Below are positions 15,715-24,452 of a stretch of DNA of 64,000 nucleotides, in pieces. The notes under the pieces were generated by a model. That model saw only the letters and a program-made list of their open reading frames with translations, searched no databases and was not told the DNA's origin. The stretch comes from an uncultured Bacteroidales bacterium. GTDB taxonomy: Bacteria > Bacteroidota > Bacteroidia > Bacteroidales > Muribaculaceae. The stretch's first letter is position 1. Every line of letters starts with the position of its first letter. The DNA is taken from NCBI GenBank assembly GCA_902760865.1, contig CACWID010000003.1, positions 1 through 64,000 of the forward strand, read 5' to 3'. Position numbers and translations under genes: made by a program.

Positions 15715-17763
15715 CTAGTTTTTAGAGGAAATGCCGTCGCGGCGCATCATGGCGTCAATGCGCGGTTCGCGGCCGCGGAAGCGCTTGTAGAGCGTCATCG
15801 GGGCCTCGGTACCGCCACGCGAGAGCACGTTATCGACCCACGAGCGGGCGGTCTCGCGATTGAAGATACCATCCTCCTGAAACTTGGAGAAGGCATCACA
15901 CTCGATCATCTCGGCCCACTTGTAGCCGTAGTAGCCCGCTGCATAGCCGCCCGAGAAGATGTGAGTGAACTGTGGTGACATGATGCAACCCTCGACGGGC
16001 TCAAAAGCCTGAACATCCTTGACGGCATCATACTCAAACCGGAAATCGTCGCCGTCGTAGGGCTCGGTAATGCTGTGCCAGGCCATGTCGATGAATCCGA
16101 AGCCCAGCTGCCGAACGCAGGCATAGGCTGCGCCATACTGAGACGAAGCGATGAGGCGGTCGATCAGCTCCTGGGGAACGGGCTCCCCGGTCTGGTAATG
16201 GCATGCGAAGCTGTCCAGGAACTCTCGCTCATAGACGTAGTTCTCGTTGAACTGCGACGGCACCTCGACAAAGTCTCGATAGACGTTGGTGCCCGACAGC
16301 GACTGGTACTTGCAGCGCGTCAAGAGCTGATGCAGCGCGTGGCCGAACTCATGCATGAACGTCTCCACCTCGCGCACCGTCAGCAATGCCGGCTTGGTCT
16401 CGGTGGGACGGGTAAAGTTCATCGTCAGCGTCACCAGCGGGCGCACGTCGTTGCCGTCACCGTCAATGTACTGCTCCCGGAAACTCGTCATCCACGCTCC
16501 GCTCTGCTTGGTGGGACGCGGGAAGTAGTCCATATAGAGCATGCCCACGGCCTTGCCATCCTCATCGGTGACGTCAAAGACCTCTACCTCGGGATGGAAT
16601 ACCTGGGCATCATGGTTGGGCACGAAGCGCAGGCCATACATCCGCGTCGCAAAACCGAACACGCCACGTGTCACACGGCCCAACTCGAAATACGGCCTCA
16701 ACAACTCGTCGTTGATCTCGAACATCGAGTCTTTCTCTTTGTTGCTGTAGTAACTGAAGTCCCATGGCATGATCTCCACCGGCTTGCCTTCGAGGGTCGA
16801 GGCGAACTCGGCCAGACGCTTCATGTCGCTGCGTTCTACGGGCAAGTAGGCATCACGCAACTGGTTGAGCATGCCATAGACGCTGGCGGGAGCGCCTGCC
16901 ATCGTATGCTGCAGTTTGTAATCAGCAAAGGTGTCGAATCCCATCAACTTGGCCACTTCCAGTCGGGTGTTGGCGATATCGCGCAGGACGTCCAAGTTAC
17001 AGAACTCGCCGCTTGTACACTGGCGGTTATACATCTTGTAGAGCTTTTCACGCAGGTCGCGACGGTCGCTGTATTTCATGAACGGGCCATAACTGGGTGC
17101 ATCCAGCGTGATCAGCCATGCATCTTCACGGCCCTTATCTTTTGCAGCTTGACGGGCAGCGTCCAGGGTGCTCTCGGGCAGTCCTGCAAGATCCTCCTCG
17201 GTGAGCCATAGCTCATATCGGGGTGTCTCCTTGAGGGCGTTCTGGTCAAACTTCAGGGTCAGTTCGGTCAAGCGTTTTGACAGTTCACGATAGCGGTCAC
17301 GGTCAGCTCCTTGCAGGTTGGCGCCACTGCGCACGAAGCCATCATAGGTCTCACGCATCAGCATCTGGTCTTCTGCGTCATGCCCGTCGGCATCAAAGTG
17401 GTCGTGAACATACTTGACTCGTTTCCACAGCGACTCGTTGAGCGTGATGCTGTTGAAGTGCTCGCTCAGCAAGGGTGCCATGCGGTTGCTCACCTCCATC
17501 AACGCGTCATCGGCGTTGGCCGAAAGCATGGGATAGAAAACTCCAAGCACTCGGTTCAGCATCGAGCCGGCACGTTCCAGGGCCACAATGGTGTTTTCAA
17601 ATGTGGGCTCGTCGCTGTTCTCGACGATGGCCTTGACCTCGGCATCATGTAGCTTGATGCCCTGGCGGATTGCCGGTTCATAATCGGCCGTGGTGATACG
17701 GTCAAACGGTATCATGCCGCCGGTGGTCATGAACGGCCTGGAGAATATATTTTTCTCAATCAT
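15715..17763 (-). CDS. dcp: M3-family oligopeptidase (peptidyl-dipeptidase Dcp type)
   Basis: A 682-residue zinc metallopeptidase matching Dcp/OpdA in length. The zinc motif is HEFGHALHQL (His471, Glu472, His475), followed by the substrate region VEVPSQFNENY. It carries the family blocks DYKLQHTMAG and GYAAGYYGYKWAEM near the C-terminus. It has no signal peptide, so it should degrade peptides in the cytoplasm. It lies 40 bases after mutS2 and 18 bases before the GNAT gene on the same strand. The exact specificity (dipeptide release or internal cleavage) is uncertain. Confidence 0.92.
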   Translation of the reverse strand: MIEKNIFSRPFMTTGGMIPFDRITTADYEPAIRQGIKLHDAEVKAIVENSDEPTFENTIVALERAGSMLNRVLGVFYPMLSANADDALMEVSNRMAPLLSEHFNSITLNESLWKRVKYVHDHFDADGHDAEDQMLMRETYDGFVRSGANLQGADRDRYRELSKRLTELTLKFDQNALKETPRYELWLTEEDLAGLPESTLDAARQAAKDKGREDAWLITLDAPSYGPFMKYSDRRDLREKLYKMYNRQCTSGEFCNLDVLRDIANTRLEVAKLMGFDTFADYKLQHTMAGAPASVYGMLNQLRDAYLPVERSDMKRLAEFASTLEGKPVEIMPWDFSYYSNKEKDSMFEINDELLRPYFELGRVTRGVFGFATRMYGLRFVPNHDAQVFHPEVEVFDVTDEDGKAVGMLYMDYFPRPTKQSGAWMTSFREQYIDGDGNDVRPLVTLTMNFTRPTETKPALLTVREVETFMHEFGHALHQLLTRCKYQSLSGTNVYRDFVEVPSQFNENYVYEREFLDSFACHYQTGEPVPQELIDRLIASSQYGAAYACVRQLGFGFIDMAWHSITEPYDGDDFRFEYDAVKDVQAFEPVEGCIMSPQFTHIFSGGYAAGYYGYKWAEMIECDAFSKFQEDGIFNRETARSWVDNVLSRGGTEAPMTLYKRFRGREPRIDAMMRRDGISSKN

Positions 17764-17803
17764 TGTATTTTATTTTTGATAGATATCTGATGGTTAGTGA
17801 TGT

Positions 17804-20263
17804 TTATTCCAGGTCAACGACGGTAATGCCGGCGCCACCGAACTGGACGTGCTCGTCGCGATAGCTTTTCACGCCGTTGATGCTGCCCAAGTAATTGCGG
17901 ATGGCCACCTTGAGGGCCCCGGTGCCGGTGCCGTGCAGAATGCGCACGCGCTGCGCACTGAACTGGATGGCGTCGTCAATGAAATAGGTGATGGCCTGCA
18001 ATGCCTCGTCGGCACGCATTCCCCTCACGTCAATGTCGGGCTTGAAGTTCAGTTGGCGGGCGCGTATCTCGTCGGTCGTCGATCGGCTCAAGGACTCGGC
18101 CTTGGGCGTTTTCTCTTTGCGCATCGTGCGTTCCACTTTGTCGGCTTCGATGCGTGTTTTGATGTTGCCAAAAGCCACCAGTGCATACTTCTCGTCGATG
18201 CTGATGAGTGTGCCGACTGTCGTCGTTCCCTTGAGCACGACGTTATCACCGGCCTGCAGTGGACGTTGCTTATCGGTGGCGGGCTTGGAAACGGCCTTCT
18301 TTTTAGGCTGCTTGCGGTGCGGTTTGTCCTTGGGTGTGAGTTCCTTGAGGCGTTCCGGGGCCTCGGGCTCCTCGGCATTCAGCCGCTTTTTGAACTCGTC
18401 GAGCTGGCGACGCAGCTCCTTGGTGCGTTCCTTCTCTGCCTGCTGGGCGCGTATCTCCTTAATAGTTCGCTCAATCTGGGCGTTGCTTCCCTGCAGGATT
18501 TCCTGTGCTTCGGCACGCGCCTCATGAATAATCTGGCGGTGCTCGGCTCGTATTCCCTCCAGCCGCTCGTCATAGTCGGCGATCATCTGGTCAAGGCGTT
18601 TCTCCTTGGCCCGCACATCCTGGCGCTTGTTCTCCCAGTAGCGGCGGTCCCGCACGATATCAAGCAGGTACTTGTCCATGTTGATGTAGTCACTGCCCAC
18701 AATCTCGCTGGCCTTGTCGATGACCTGCTGCGGCAGCCCCGTCTTGCGGGCTATCTCGATGGCAAACGAACTGCCGGGATAGCCCATCGACAGCTGGAAC
18801 AAGGGCTGCATGTGTTGTCGGTCATAGAGCATCGCTCCGTTGACGACACCGTCGGTCTCGTCGGCGAAGTGCTTCAAGTTCTGGTAGTGGGTCGTCACGA
18901 CTCCCATCACCTGATGCTCATTGAGTTGCTCGAGGATGGACTGGGCGATGGCTCCGCCGATTTGTGGTTCGGTACCGCTGCCCATCTCATCGATGAGGAT
19001 CAGTGTCTCCTTGCCGCCCTTGGACAGGAACAGTTTCATGTTCTGCAGGTGGCTGCTGTAGGTACTCAGGTCGTTCTCGATGCTCTGCTGGTCACCGATG
19101 TCGATAAAGATGTCGCGGAACAGTCCCATGTGGGAATTGTCGCGCAGTGTGGGCAGCAGTCCGCACTGCATCATGTATTGCACGACTCCTACTGTCTTGA
19201 GACATACCGATTTGCCGCCGGCATTGGGACCCGAAATGACAAGAATGCGGTCCTGCTTGTTCAAGGTGATGTTCAGCGGCACGACCTCCTTGCCCTGGGC
19301 ACGAAGTGACAGCATCAGGGCGGGATGGATGGCCATATACCACTCGACAACTGGTTTCCTGTCCACATGGCACATCTGCGCGCCCACATCTTGGGCGAAC
19401 AAGGCCTTGGCACGGATGAAGTCCAGCTGTCCAAGTGTCTCGAGCACACCTGCCAACTCGTCGAGGTGAGGACGTATCTGGTCAGTCACTTCAGTGAGGA
19501 TGCGGATGATCTCGCGGGCAATCTCTGCCTCGGTCTCACGGATGCGGTTATTGGCTTCGACAATGGCATCGGGCTCGATGAACACGGTCTTTCCCGTAGC
19601 GCTCTCGTCATGGACGATGCCGCGCACCTTGCGCTTATTCATGGCACTCACAGGCAGGACCAGACGTCCGTCACGCATCGACGGCTGCACATCGTTGTCA
19701 AGGATGCCGTCCTGCTTTCCCTGGGCGATGATGCGGCGCATGGTACCGTTGATGCTGTTTATCACGCGGGATATGCTGATGCGCAGTTCCTGCAACCGGG
19801 GCGACGCCGTGTCCTTGATATTGCCCGACTTGTCGAGCACATGGCCGATGGCGGCGCTCAGGTCGGGAAATGACTGCATGCCACGGGTCAAGTCCCGCAG
19901 GCGCGGATAGGGCGTGTTGCCGTCCCCGTCGGTGGCAAAGAATCGTTGCACCTGGCTGACGGTCACCAGCAGACGCTGCAGGTCAAAAAGGCGTTCGGCG
20001 GACAGGAACGTGCCCGGAGTGCTCACTTCCTTGAGCACCACGCGCAGGTCAAAGTAGTAACTCAGCGGGAATTCTCGCCCAGTCTGTACAATAGACAGGA
20101 ACTCGTTGGTTTCCTCCAACCAACGGATCACCTCGTCTCGTCGCGTGGAGAAACGCAGCCGCGGCACATTGGCTGCTCCCAGGGCACTCACGCAGTGACG
20201 CTCCAACTCACGTCTCACGGCATCAAAGCCAATCTTTGACTCAAAAGAATCGGGATAAATCAT
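17804..20263 (-). CDS. mutS2: MutS2 ATPase with Smr domain
   Basis: An 819-residue MutS2 (RqcU-type) protein. It has the lever and clamp region, Walker A GPNAGGKS (about 344-352, ending at Ser352), the EMGSGTEPQIG Walker B region, a long coiled coil (about 510-640, rich in KEKRLDQM/EQQAEKE-type charge patterns), a KOW-like middle and a C-terminal Smr nuclease domain (745-819, DVRGMRADEALQ and LHGTGTGALK). The family suppresses recombination or splits collided ribosomes. Its promoter leaves almost no leader, so the mRNA may be leaderless. Confidence 0.95.
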   Translation of the reverse strand: MIYPDSFESKIGFDAVRRELERHCVSALGAANVPRLRFSTRRDEVIRWLEETNEFLSIVQTGREFPLSYYFDLRVVLKEVSTPGTFLSAERLFDLQRLLVTVSQVQRFFATDGDGNTPYPRLRDLTRGMQSFPDLSAAIGHVLDKSGNIKDTASPRLQELRISISRVINSINGTMRRIIAQGKQDGILDNDVQPSMRDGRLVLPVSAMNKRKVRGIVHDESATGKTVFIEPDAIVEANNRIRETEAEIAREIIRILTEVTDQIRPHLDELAGVLETLGQLDFIRAKALFAQDVGAQMCHVDRKPVVEWYMAIHPALMLSLRAQGKEVVPLNITLNKQDRILVISGPNAGGKSVCLKTVGVVQYMMQCGLLPTLRDNSHMGLFRDIFIDIGDQQSIENDLSTYSSHLQNMKLFLSKGGKETLILIDEMGSGTEPQIGGAIAQSILEQLNEHQVMGVVTTHYQNLKHFADETDGVVNGAMLYDRQHMQPLFQLSMGYPGSSFAIEIARKTGLPQQVIDKASEIVGSDYINMDKYLLDIVRDRRYWENKRQDVRAKEKRLDQMIADYDERLEGIRAEHRQIIHEARAEAQEILQGSNAQIERTIKEIRAQQAEKERTKELRRQLDEFKKRLNAEEPEAPERLKELTPKDKPHRKQPKKKAVSKPATDKQRPLQAGDNVVLKGTTTVGTLISIDEKYALVAFGNIKTRIEADKVERTMRKEKTPKAESLSRSTTDEIRARQLNFKPDIDVRGMRADEALQAITYFIDDAIQFSAQRVRILHGTGTGALKVAIRNYLGSINGVKSYRDEHVQFGGAGITVVDLE

Positions 20264-20267
20264 AGCA

Positions 20268-20298
20268 CAAAATTACACATTTTTTGCCATTCAACAAA
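20268..20298 (-). promoter_or_regulatory. Consensus promoter for mutS2, leaderless geometry
   Basis: On the minus strand TTTG (20295-20298), a 19-base spacer and TAATTTTG (20268-20275) match the consensus exactly. Only four bases separate the box from the ATG at 20263, so transcription should start at or near the start codon. It overlaps the oppositely directed promoter at 20283-20312. Confidence 0.8.
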
Positions 20299-20312
20299 TT
20301 TTTGTATTTTTG
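20283..20312 (+). promoter_or_regulatory. Consensus promoter for a short untranslated unit
   Basis: TTTG at 20283-20286, an 18-base spacer and TATTTTTG at 20305-20312. It faces right toward the terminator at 20386-20427, with no open reading frame of note between them. Confidence 0.7.
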
Positions 20313-20316
20313 CAGC

Positions 20317-20427
20317 AATTATCGGGTGTAAACCCATTAATCAATCATCAATCAAATCTTATCTATCTGATTCTGGAAAAACATGGCCCTAACGGTGGTT
20401 CAGCAGACCACCGAAAGGGCTTTTTTA
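20317..20427 (+). ncRNA. Candidate small RNA (about 110 nt)
   Basis: A consensus promoter at 20283-20312 and a strong intrinsic terminator at 20386-20427 bracket about 110 bases with no plausible coding sequence; the pepC-like gene further right has its own -7 box at 20481-20488. I do not recognise it as 6S, SRP or tmRNA from the sequence. It could also be a terminated leader of the peptidase gene (attenuator), though the separate downstream promoter argues against that. The boundaries are estimates. Confidence 0.45.
20386..20427 (+). terminator. Intrinsic terminator
   Basis: GCCC (20386-20389) pairs with GGGC (20417-20420), and CGGTGGT (20393-20399) with ACCACCG (20407-20413), around a seven-base loop, followed by six T residues. 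Confidence 0.85.
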
Positions 20428-20480
20428 TTCGATTCGTCTAATTATTTCTGTAAAAAACCGTCAGGTACAAAAAAAATGAT

Positions 20481-20488
20481 TACATTTG
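20481..20488 (+). promoter_or_regulatory. Promoter -7 box for the C1 peptidase gene
   Basis: TACATTTG fits TAnnTTTG and lies 59 bases before the ATG at 20548. The -33 box is poor. Confidence 0.55.
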
Positions 20489-20547
20489 CAAGTTACAAAT
20501 AGAAATAAGAATTAACCTATACATTAATTAACTAACTCAACACAGTA

Positions 20548-21753
20548 ATGAAGAAATTATTTTTAGCACTGCTCGCATCGGCTATCGCCATCAATGTTAT
20601 GGCCGATGACAAGGTCGTTGTGCCCGACAGCACCGGTTTCAAGTTCACCGACACCAAGGTCATCCGTCACACCCCCGTCAAGGACCAGAACAAGTCCGGT
20701 ACGTGCTGGTGCTACTCGACCAACTCATTCTTTGAGAACGAGATTCTGCGCCTCACCGGCAAGGAGGTTCACCTCAGCGAGGGCTTTGTAGTTAACCACT
20801 GCTACTATGACAAGGCTATCAAGTACATCCGCATGGATGGTGAGACCAACTTTGCCGAGGGTGGCGCTGCCGAGGACGTTCCCTACGTTTGGCGCAACTA
20901 TGGTATGGTGCCCAACGAGGTCTATACCGGCATGACCTATGGTGACAAGAAGTTTGACACCAGCGAGCTTACCGCATTGCTGAGCGGCTATGTTGGCACG
21001 ATCAACAAGCGCAGCCTCAAGAAGCTCACTCCCGCTTGGAAGGACGGCCTGAAAGGCATCCTCGACGGCTACATGGGCAAGATGCCCGAGACCTTCGTCT
21101 ATGAGGGCAAGACCTGGACGCCTCAGACTTGGGCTGCCAGCCTGGGCATTAATATGGACGACTATGTGCCCATCTGCTCGTTCAACCATCACCCCTACTA
21201 CCAGCCGTTCATCCTTGAGGTGGCCGACAACTGGCTGTGGTCCAGCTATCAGAATGTTCCCATCGATGAGCTGATGGAGATCGCTAACTATGCCATCGAC
21301 AACGGTTACAGCATCGCTTGGGGTGCCGACGTGAGCGAGAAGGGCTTCAAGTGGCGCAACGGCTATGCCATCCTGCCCGTCGAGAAGGATGTGCCCGATG
21401 CAGCCGGTACCGACATGGCTCGCTGGGCTCAGCTCAGTGACAAGGACCGTGAGGCCGAACTTTGGGACATCAAGGGCCCGGTTAAGGAGCAGTGGGTGAC
21501 CCAGGAGGAGCGTCAGGAGATGTTCGACAACAAGCAGACCACCGACGACCACGGCATGGTGATCATGGGCAAGGCTGTTGACCAGGAAGGCAACAAGTAC
21601 TTCAAGGTGCAGAACAGCTGGGACACCAACCAGCTGTATGAAGGTTTCTTCTATTGCAGCGAGGCCTTCTTCCGCGCTAAGACGATGAACATCCTCGTTC
21701 ACAAGGATGCCATCCCCGCCAAGATCGCTAAGAAAATGGGTATTAAGAAGTAA
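20548..21753 (+). CDS. Bleomycin-hydrolase/aminopeptidase C-type C1 cysteine peptidase, exported
   Basis: A 401-residue papain-fold peptidase (PepC/bleomycin hydrolase family) with an N-terminal signal peptide (cleavage after MAD near residue 20), so it acts outside the cytoplasm. The active site is Gln47 and Cys53 in VKDQNKSGTCWCY, His335 in DDHGMVI and Asn356 in VQNSWDTN. Family members trim N-terminal amino acids from peptides. It is a single-gene unit, with a candidate small RNA upstream and a long inverted repeat downstream. Confidence 0.92.
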   Translation: MKKLFLALLASAIAINVMADDKVVVPDSTGFKFTDTKVIRHTPVKDQNKSGTCWCYSTNSFFENEILRLTGKEVHLSEGFVVNHCYYDKAIKYIRMDGETNFAEGGAAEDVPYVWRNYGMVPNEVYTGMTYGDKKFDTSELTALLSGYVGTINKRSLKKLTPAWKDGLKGILDGYMGKMPETFVYEGKTWTPQTWAASLGINMDDYVPICSFNHHPYYQPFILEVADNWLWSSYQNVPIDELMEIANYAIDNGYSIAWGADVSEKGFKWRNGYAILPVEKDVPDAAGTDMARWAQLSDKDREAELWDIKGPVKEQWVTQEERQEMFDNKQTTDDHGMVIMGKAVDQEGNKYFKVQNSWDTNQLYEGFFYCSEAFFRAKTMNILVHKDAIPAKIAKKMGIKK

Positions 21754-21764
21754 AAATTTCATTC

Positions 21765-21845
21765 AGTCCCTAGTCGCTAGTCTCTAGTCGCTGGTCCATG
21801 ATTGAGGACATACGACTAGTGACTAGTGACTACAGACTAGTGACT
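21765..21845. repeat. Long imperfect inverted repeat (hairpin) between pepC-like gene and ridA
   Basis: Arms of 32 bases (21765-21796 and 21814-21845) pair with a few mismatches and are built of repeated AGTC/CTAGTC units around a 17-base loop. It may end the upstream transcript, but it has no T tract and looks more like a REP-type intergenic repeat. Confidence 0.7.
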
Positions 21846-21864
21846 AAAAACAACTTTAAATCAA

Positions 21865-22242
21865 ATGAAAGCATTAAACACAGACAAAGCACCCGCCGCC
21901 ATCGGACCTTATAGCCAGGCCATCCGTACCGGCAACCTCGTTTTCGTATCGGGCCAGCTGCCCATCATCCCTGAGACCGGCGCATTCCCCGAGGGAGGCG
22001 TACAGGAGCAGACTCACCAGAGCCTCAAGAACGCCCGTGCCATCCTCCAGAGTGAGGGACTCGATCTCAAGGACGTGGTAAAGACCACCGTTTTCCTCAG
22101 TGACATCGCCAACTTCGGCCCCATGAACGAGGTTTACGCCGAGTACTTCACCGCACCCTACCCTGCACGCTGCGCATTCGCCGTCAAGGACCTCCCCAAG
22201 GGCGCCCTGGTAGAAATCGAACTCATCGTCGAGGCCAAGTAA
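21865..22242 (+). CDS. ridA: RidA-family enamine/imine deaminase
   Basis: A 125-residue RidA protein (YjgF/UK114), which hydrolyses reactive 2-aminoacrylate and related imines from PLP enzymes in the cytoplasm as a trimer. Signatures: AIGPYSQAI near the N-terminus, VFVSGQLP and the conserved Arg102 in PYPARCAFAV followed by LPKGALVEIE. Full length. It ends 20 bases before a clear terminator. Confidence 0.95.
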   Translation: MKALNTDKAPAAIGPYSQAIRTGNLVFVSGQLPIIPETGAFPEGGVQEQTHQSLKNARAILQSEGLDLKDVVKTTVFLSDIANFGPMNEVYAEYFTAPYPARCAFAVKDLPKGALVEIELIVEAK

Positions 22243-22262
22243 GGCATTATCCGGCTTCCCAT

Positions 22263-22293
22263 AAAAGAGACGCATATTTTGCGTCTCTTTTTT
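22263..22293 (+). terminator. Intrinsic terminator of ridA
   Basis: Eleven-base arms (22263-22273 and 22281-22291) pair around a seven-base loop and run into T residues. Confidence 0.88.
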
Positions 22294-22645
22294 CGTACTA
22301 TACCATCACGTAGCCTTTCAGCATGGTGAACCACCATAAGACAACAATACTTTTGCCCCATATAACTAAAATACCAACATGATTACACCCCCATCCGCGA
22401 CACAATTACAGTTTGTTCAGTACGCGGCGTTGTCAACGCCGCCATCCCCCGTCGCCCCAATCATCAATTTTAACACTGTTTTAACACTCCCCCCCCGATT
22501 TTTTTTGCCGCCCTCTCCCCAACTCCCCAACTATAGCCACTATTGTCACTATAGCCACTATCACATCTATTCTCCATCATCTGTTCTTTATTTCATAAAA
22601 AAGTAGTACTTTTGTAGCCCAAAACCAAATAACAAAGTTATAATT
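22294..22645. other. Non-coding stretch before gpmI
   Basis: Pyrimidine-rich DNA with a C run near 22490 and a direct repeat of a 14-base unit around 22530-22543 and 22548-22561 (ACTATAGCCACTAT). A -7 box (TACTTTTG) at 22607-22614 precedes gpmI. No credible gene: a 75-codon reading frame here has a low-complexity Pro/Ser/Tyr product. Confidence 0.6.
22607..22614 (+). promoter_or_regulatory. Promoter -7 box for gpmI
   Basis: TACTTTTG, 31 bases before the gpmI ATG. The -33 region is only T-rich. Confidence 0.6.
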
Positions 22646-24169
22646 ATGGCAAAAAAGGCATTATTAATGATTCTGGACGGTTGGGGCGAGGGTCCCAATG
22701 GCCACAGCAACGCTATCTATAGCACTCCCACTCCCTATCTCGATTTCCTCAAGGCTGCCTACCCCCACAGCACCCTCAAGGCCTGTGGTGAAGATGTGGG
22801 TCTGCCCGACGGACAGATGGGCAACAGTGAAGTCGGTCACTTGAACATCGGCGGTGGCCGCGTCGTCTATCAGGATCTGGTCAAGATCAACAAGAGCATT
22901 GCCGACGGCTCCATCATGAAGAATCCCGAAATCATCAGCGCTTACAGTTATGCACGTGACAACGGCAAGGCCATGCACATCATGGGTCTGACAAGCACTG
23001 GTGGCGTCCACAGTTCTCAAGAGCATCTGATGGCCTTGTGCGACATCGCCAAGGAGTACGGCCTGGAGAAAGTATATGTACACTGCTTTATGGACGGTCG
23101 CGACACCGACCCCGAGAGCGGCAAGGGTTTCGTGAACACTGTAGTTGACCACTGCAAGCAAAGTGCCGGCACTGTCGCTACGGTCATTGGCCGCTACTAT
23201 GCGATGGACCGCAACAACAACTGGGACCGCATCAAGGTGGCCTACGACATGCTGACCCAGGGCGTCGGCAAGCAGAGCGACGACATGGTAAAGGCCATCC
23301 AGGAGTCTTATGACGAGGGCGTTACCGACGAGTTTATCAAGCCCATCGTCAACTCGACCGTGGACGGACGCATCCAGGAGGGCGATGTGGTCATCTTCTT
23401 CAACTTCCGCAACGACCGAGCCAAGCAGATTACCATTGCATTGACCCAGGAGGACAAGCCCGAGGACGGCATGAAGGTCATCCCCGGCCTGCAGTACTAC
23501 TGCATGACCCCCTATGACCCGACGTTCAAGAACATGCACATCCTGTTCCCCAAGGAGAACGTGGACAACACGCTGTCAGAATATCTGTCAAGTCAGGGCA
23601 AGCGCCAGCTGCACATCGCCGAGACCGAGAAATATGCCCATGTGACATTCTTCTTCAGCGGCGGCAGGGAGCAGCCCTTCGAAAACGAGGACCGCATCTT
23701 GGTACCGTCTCCCGATGTGCCTACCTATGACCTGAAGCCCGAGATGAGCGCCTATGAGGTGCGTGACAAACTCGTCGCTGCCATCCGCGAAGACAAGTAT
23801 GACTTTATCGTGGTGAACTATGCCAACGGCGATATGGTTGGCCACACGGGCGTGTATGACGCCATCACCCAGGCCGTCAAGGCCGTCGACCGCTGTGTAC
23901 ACGACACCGTCGAAGCAGCACGTGCCACCGGTTATGAGGTCATCATCATCGCCGACCACGGCAATGCCGACCATGCCATCAACATCGACGGCACCCCCAA
24001 CACGGCTCATTCGCTCAATCCCGTGCCCATCATCTATGTCACTGAGAATCCCGAACTCATCATCAACACGGGACGCCTGGCTGACGTAGCACCCAGCATC
24101 CTGCAGATTATGGAACTGCCCCAGCCCAAGGAGATGACCGGCCACGGCTTGATCGACATCACCAAGTAA
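22646..24169 (+). CDS. gpmI: 2,3-bisphosphoglycerate-independent phosphoglycerate mutase
   Basis: This interconverts 3- and 2-phosphoglycerate in glycolysis, using two Mn ions and a phosphoserine (cytoplasm). The 507-residue product has the N-terminal metal motif MILDGWGEG, catalytic Ser61 in [13 protein letters not shown], the inserted phosphotransferase domain (about 75-310) with GRYYAMDR, and C-terminal metal motifs [13 protein letters not shown] and [10 protein letters not shown]. Length is normal. It is a single-gene unit with its own promoter and terminator. Confidence 0.96.
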   Translation: MAKKALLMILDGWGEGPNGHSNAIYSTPTPYLDFLKAAYPHSTLKACGEDVGLPDGQMGNSEVGHLNIGGGRVVYQDLVKINKSIADGSIMKNPEIISAYSYARDNGKAMHIMGLTSTGGVHSSQEHLMALCDIAKEYGLEKVYVHCFMDGRDTDPESGKGFVNTVVDHCKQSAGTVATVIGRYYAMDRNNNWDRIKVAYDMLTQGVGKQSDDMVKAIQESYDEGVTDEFIKPIVNSTVDGRIQEGDVVIFFNFRNDRAKQITIALTQEDKPEDGMKVIPGLQYYCMTPYDPTFKNMHILFPKENVDNTLSEYLSSQGKRQLHIAETEKYAHVTFFFSGGREQPFENEDRILVPSPDVPTYDLKPEMSAYEVRDKLVAAIREDKYDFIVVNYANGDMVGHTGVYDAITQAVKAVDRCVHDTVEAARATGYEVIIIADHGNADHAINIDGTPNTAHSLNPVPIIYVTENPELIINTGRLADVAPSILQIMELPQPKEMTGHGLIDITK

Positions 24170-24191
24170 GTACACCACACCTATCAATATA

Positions 24192-24236
24192 AAATATGAG
24201 ACGGGAGCGCCACGCGTCCCCATCTCATTTGTTTTA
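24192..24236 (+). terminator. Likely terminator of gpmI
   Basis: ATGAGA (24196-24201) pairs with TCTCAT (24223-24228), extended by a GGG/CCC pair after one mismatch, with a GC-rich inner loop and a T-rich tail. Confidence 0.6.
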
Positions 24237-24301
24237 AATACTTACCGTCAGTGTGACGAAATTATTAATTGTCAATCAGTGCGTTAGCAGCTCCCCCTCT
24301 A

Positions 24302-24447
24302 AGATTAGAGGGGGCTGGGGGGCGTTGATGCCCCAATAGTAAGTGCATTGAAGGTGAATCATACTCCTCCGGCGCTATGCGCAACCTCTTCTATCTTAGG
24401 GGTGGAATTGAGTATCAACAACTTGTATTCGTCGAACTCACGTTACC
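24302..24447 (+). repeat. Dispersed hairpin-rich intergenic repeat, copy 2
   Basis: Nearly the same 145-base sequence as 86-230. It lies between the converging gpmI and subtilase genes and is flanked by a 12-base direct repeat (ACCGTCAGTGTG at 24244-24255 and 24449-24460), the second copy of which contains the subtilase stop codon. Confidence 0.75.
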
Positions 24448-24452
24448 CACCG

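Noticed and set aside
17849-19309. A 486-codon open frame on the plus strand opposite mutS2
   Set aside because: It lies wholly antisense to an intact MutS2 with all motifs; the product is a Val/Leu/Asp/His-rich mirror of the codon pattern with no domain.
22379-22606. A 75-codon plus-strand frame before gpmI
   Set aside because: Low-complexity Pro/Ser/Tyr product in pyrimidine-rich DNA with short direct repeats; no ribosome-binding site or promoter.
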